NCBI GenBank assembly: GCA_023409995.1
Contig: JAEYQN010000062.1
Span: 1 to 35,254 of the forward strand
Reading direction: 5' to 3'
DNA from: Cyanobacteria bacterium OH_CBB_238
Lineage (GTDB): Bacteria > Cyanobacteriota > Vampirovibrionia > Gastranaerophilales > Gastranaerophilaceae
Length of the DNA: 35,254 nt
How positions within the stretch are numbered: the stretch's first letter is position 1; each line of letters begins with the position of its first letter. A program made the position numbers and the translations under genes. Under the pieces are notes generated by a model. That model ran no database searches and was not told the DNA's origin. It was given only the letters and a program-made list of their open reading frames with translations. Of this stretch, positions 32,682 through 35,254 are shown piece after piece.

Positions 32682-33275
32682 TTAATCCAAATTCTTTAAT
32701 ATATACAAAGTTTGATCAACTGTATTAGCAAGAGAATCTAATTGCTTTTGTATATTTTGGGGCTTATAGGCTTTACCAGAGGAAGAATATGGAAGGTATT
32801 GCGAATATACTTGTGATTCAGTCCTTAATACTGCAGCAGACCTTGCTTGTTGAGATAGTGATTGGAGGGCTTTATAAGAAATATAGCTTGATTCTGGTTT
32901 ATTCTTGTATTCTTCTTGAATGAGGGTTATATGATCTATCAAGTTACTAACTATTGCGTTGAATTGTTGTATGTTATCTTGTTTTATTAAGCATGTTCTG
33001 AGCTTCTCCAATAAAGTGATAACTGCATTGGTATCATTAGAATACTGAGAAGATTTATCTTTTTTTATAATTATTTCAACATATTTTTGATTGTCTCGTG
33101 GAATTTTTTTAAGTTCATAATTTTCGTCTTTTTGTTGTACACCAAAAATTGGAACGGCAACTTCTGGTTGATTTGTTTTATATTCGAACTCTTTTTTTAT
33201 ATTTGGCAATGTGCCATTATACCCTGCACCGCAGCATACAAAAAATAAAATAAGTATTGATATATATTTTCCCAT
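32682..33275 (-). CDS. Exported orphan protein with helical C-terminal half
   Basis: 197 residues, no known family. A hydrophobic N-terminal segment (YISILILFFVCCGAG, 4-18) is a signal peptide; FVCCG resembles but does not satisfy a lipobox. After it is an extended proline/glutamate region to about 70, then two long amphipathic helices (about 80-125, 130-195) with many Gln, Leu and Ser, including NIQQFNAIVSNLIDHITLIQ and ALQSLSQQARSAAVL. Probably periplasmic or envelope-bound. Start ATG 33275 has no Shine-Dalgarno; a consensus promoter ends exactly six bases before it (leaderless). Followed by the repeat protein gene in the same direction. Confidence 0.6.
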   Translation of the reverse strand: MGKYISILILFFVCCGAGYNGTLPNIKKEFEYKTNQPEVAVPIFGVQQKDENYELKKIPRDNQKYVEIIIKKDKSSQYSNDTNAVITLLEKLRTCLIKQDNIQQFNAIVSNLIDHITLIQEEYKNKPESSYISYKALQSLSQQARSAAVLRTESQVYSQYLPYSSSGKAYKPQNIQKQLDSLANTVDQTLYILKNLD

Positions 33276-33281
33276 ACTTTG

Positions 33282-33309
33282 ATTATACTTATTTATCTTT
33301 CTTTGTCAT
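33282..33309 (-). promoter_or_regulatory. Strong promoter whose -10 ends six bases before the ATG: leaderless mRNA
   Basis: Minus strand: -35 ATGACA (33304-33309, 5 of 6 matches to TTGACA), a 16-base spacer and -10 TATAAT (33282-33287, perfect), then CAAAGT, then ATG at 33275. The natural transcription start is the A of ATG. It also reads from the divergent region of the solute receptor. Confidence 0.65.
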
Positions 33310-33391
33310 CGAGAATATAATGGATTAGTCTTGAATTACTATTTATTAATAGAAAAAATTATGATTTAATTGTACAAAAGGAATTCAAAAT

Positions 33392-34171
33392 ATGTATAAA
33401 AAATTACTTCTTACTGTATTCGCTTTATTTTTTATAATTGTAGGTTGTTCAAAGCAGGACAAGAGTACTGACGTTTATAAAAAGATAATCTCTCGTGATA
33501 AACTAATTGTTGGTGTAAAATATGACGCAAAACCGTTTGGATTTGTTGATGAAGATGGCAAATTAGAAGGGTTTGATGTTGATATTGCCCATGAACTTGC
33601 CAAAAGAATATTAGGTGACTCAAACAAAGTTGAGTTTATTCAAGTCACTCCATCAACAAGAATTCAAGCCGTTACATCTGGGCAAGTGGACTTTGTCGTT
33701 GCTACCATGTCTATTACTCCTCAACGGCAGCAAATTATAGATTTTTCAACTCCATATTATATTGCAGGCCAAGCAATTTTGATTCCCGCAAGCAGTAAAA
33801 TAAAATCTTTTAGTGATTTAAACAATAAAAATGTTATTGTAATTCTTGGCACAACAGGTGAAAAAAATATTAGATATTATGCTCCAAGTGCAGTTTTACA
33901 AGGATATGTTAACTACTCTGAAGCTTTTAGTGCACTTAAGGCCGGCTCTGCGTCTGCATTAACTACTGATGATGCGCTATTAATAGGATTCATCATGGAT
34001 AATAGAAACTATAAATTACTTCCAAAAAGGATGACAAAAGAGCCTTATGGTATTGCTTTTAAAAAATCAGAAGATACTATTCCTCTAAAAAATAATTTAA
34101 ATAGAATTCTGGAAAACATGCAATATGATGGCACAATTAGCCAGCTAAAAAAGAAGTGGAATTTAGATTAG
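33392..34171 (+). CDS. Amino-acid-type ABC transporter solute-binding lipoprotein
   Basis: 259 residues. Lipoprotein signal with lipobox IIVGC (Cys19). The mature part is a type-II periplasmic-binding fold of the polar amino-acid family: LIVGVKYDAKPFGFVDEDGK, GFDVDIAHELAK, DFVVATMSITPQRQ, IDFSTPYY, VILGTTGE, ALTTDDALL, PYGIAFKK. Binds an amino acid (glutamine, arginine or similar) or a related small molecule. No permease or ATPase is adjacent, so it is an orphan receptor here. The AAGG ribosome-binding site is good. Its 3' end overlaps the convergent gene by 4 bases. Confidence 0.9.
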   Translation: MYKKLLLTVFALFFIIVGCSKQDKSTDVYKKIISRDKLIVGVKYDAKPFGFVDEDGKLEGFDVDIAHELAKRILGDSNKVEFIQVTPSTRIQAVTSGQVDFVVATMSITPQRQQIIDFSTPYYIAGQAILIPASSKIKSFSDLNNKNVIVILGTTGEKNIRYYAPSAVLQGYVNYSEAFSALKAGSASALTTDDALLIGFIMDNRNYKLLPKRMTKEPYGIAFKKSEDTIPLKNNLNRILENMQYDGTISQLKKKWNLD

Positions 34172-35067
34172 GCAACGGCAATATCTGCAAGAATGTCTTG
34201 GAAATTATTGCAGAGCAAATCAGCAAATACTTCAGGGTCTATTTGTGTAACAACAACTGACATCAAATCCTTCGGCAATTCTTCTAGCATTCCGACCAGG
34301 TCTTCAGGTTCAAGAACTTGCATTGCCTTAATGATTTCCGGTTTTTCAAGTTGGCTTAGCGGAGCTACTAATGCCTCGGTGCTGAACTCTTTATATAGAT
34401 CAGGATCTTTTTGTGTTAGTTGAGCAATGACTTTTTCTTTTGAATCCTTGTTCATGCATTGCAACATTTTTCTAAATTTTTTTGTTTCAAGTCCTTGCAT
34501 ATTTTTTAGTATTGTTGCTTTGTCATCCTTGCATTCTTCACCGGTAAAGTTTTCCATCATAGCCTGAAGAGCCGCTGGTTGTAAAACTTGCATTGCATTT
34601 GTTACCTGTTGCTTGTCAAGTTTATCAGATTCAAAAAACTTGTTCATGGCTTTTTCTGAAGTCATTTTTAAGAATTTTTCTTGTCCAAACTTATTAAGGA
34701 CAATCAGAGCAATTTTTTCTTTTGGGAGTTCTGATGTTAACTGCAACAATTTATCTTTTGTGAAAAAACTTAAGCCATTTAGTAAGTCTTTAGGATCAAG
34801 GTATTTCATTAATTCTTTTAGATCATCAGTTGTCATGTTTTTTAGAATTTTAAACCTGTTTCGTGCGCTATAAAGTTTAAAAACTTTTGCTAATTCTTTG
34901 GGATCTTTTAAAACAGCCAAATCAAAGTTAGTAGCAGCGGCATTGCCGTTGCTTGCTTCATTTTCCATTATGTCTTCTAAGCTCGTTTTGCCGTATTGGT
35001 TTATTCGTTGTGTACCGATATTGTAATTTTGAGCCAAGTACAGCAAATCGACATCGAGTTCGATCAT
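34168..35067 (-). CDS. Helical-repeat protein resembling MgtE N-domain / FliG
   Basis: 299 residues, soluble, no signal peptide. After a 45-residue non-repetitive head, the rest is short amphipathic helices in pairs with turns at LDPKDLL, LPKEKI, LEPEDL and IDPEVF. A typical unit is LEPEDLVGMLEELPKDLMSV. This is the look of the superhelical N-domain of MgtE and the related FliG middle domain, but lacks MgtE's CBS and membrane domains. So it is likely a scaffold or a partner-binding protein. AGGT 5 bases before ATG 35067. Similarity is by pattern only; the family is not established. Confidence 0.6.
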   Translation of the reverse strand: MIELDVDLLYLAQNYNIGTQRINQYGKTSLEDIMENEASNGNAAATNFDLAVLKDPKELAKVFKLYSARNRFKILKNMTTDDLKELMKYLDPKDLLNGLSFFTKDKLLQLTSELPKEKIALIVLNKFGQEKFLKMTSEKAMNKFFESDKLDKQQVTNAMQVLQPAALQAMMENFTGEECKDDKATILKNMQGLETKKFRKMLQCMNKDSKEKVIAQLTQKDPDLYKEFSTEALVAPLSQLEKPEIIKAMQVLEPEDLVGMLEELPKDLMSVVVTQIDPEVFADLLCNNFQDILADIAVA

Positions 35068-35209
35068 ATCTACCTAAATGTCCTTATCATTAGCGCTATA
35101 TTTATATAAACGTAATTTTACGGTTAGACTTTTAATATATCATATAAACTGTTATAAAATTTTACAATTACTTAAAGAAAAATAATAAAAATTAACCTAT
35201 AATATTTTT

Positions 35210-35254
35210 ATGTTCAATATTAAAAGAATAGTTATTTTATTTGCAATTTTCTTT
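35210..35254 (+). CDS. Start of an exported protein, cut by the right edge
   Basis: ATG at 35210 opens 15 codons to the edge: MFNIKRIVILFAIFF, a basic then hydrophobic start typical of a signal peptide. TATAAT ends exactly six bases before the ATG and there is no Shine-Dalgarno, so it is probably a leaderless gene. Confidence 0.45.
   Translation, partial: MFNIKRIVILFAIFF

Noticed and set aside
1..35254. Prophage, integrative element or defence island
   Set aside because: No integrase, transposase, structural phage, toxin-antitoxin or restriction gene, and no att-like direct repeats were noticed.

Overview
The window is AT-rich, with densely packed bacterial genes. The best fit is a non-photosynthetic cyanobacterial relative, Vampirovibrionia/Melainabacteria and probably the gut order Gastranaerophilales (my estimate is about 0.6). 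This rests on four things. There is a cyanobacterial-type GH57/DUF3536 protein. A Kdo transferase implies a lipopolysaccharide outer membrane. A secreted protein carries a degenerate repeat (IE..LF ... RL.RIE) of a type I associate with this lineage. Several small orphan proteins and one phosphoglucomutase have N-terminal tails with a short (S/T)F(K)G motif. I see no transposon, integrase, prophage, CRISPR array, tRNA or rRNA, so this is ordinary chromosome.

Layout. Positions 1-5300 (mostly minus strand) hold a zinc alcohol dehydrogenase cut by the left edge, then an operon of a zinc-ribbon/RG-rich protein with rimM and trmD, then a DUF115 motility-type glycosyltransferase and rlmN. Positions 6450-10400 hold coaE (plus), a TPR gene remnant, the GH57/DUF3536 protein and an exported OB-fold-like protein (minus). 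Positions 10500-12320 hold an unidentified structured RNA with its terminator, then leuB and leuD. Positions 12400-15600 (plus) hold a winged-helix protein and a tight tyrS-cysK-cysE operon. Positions 15650-21830 hold an orphan protein, a split chromate-type transporter pair, an HNH protein, pgi, pgm and a DedA protein. Positions 22000-25800 hold two small plus-strand genes, folP, an orphan protein and an MscS channel. Positions 25995-31170 (plus) hold secA-waaA and rpsF-ssb-rpsR. Positions 31250-35254 hold envelope proteins: GtrA, two exported orphans, a lipoprotein solute receptor, a helical-repeat protein and the first codons of another exported protein.

How the genes work together. trmD, rimM, rlmN, rpsF, rpsR and tyrS serve translation. 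pgm and pgi interconvert glucose-1-phosphate, glucose-6-phosphate and fructose-6-phosphate, and could feed or drain an alpha-glucan handled by the GH57 protein. cysE and cysK make cysteine, and leuD and leuB make leucine, although leuC is not adjacent. secA, waaA and the exported proteins serve a Gram-negative envelope.

The most interesting items are: the zinc-ribbon protein with two gapless 55-residue homeodomain-like repeats, sitting at the head of the rimM-trmD operon; the structured RNA downstream of leuB; start codons lying exactly six bases after a TATAAT box (likely leaderless mRNAs); a 16-bp perfect hairpin just upstream of the pgi ribosome-binding site; and the N-terminal tag on phosphoglucomutase. 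All functional statements come from reading the sequence; no database search was run.
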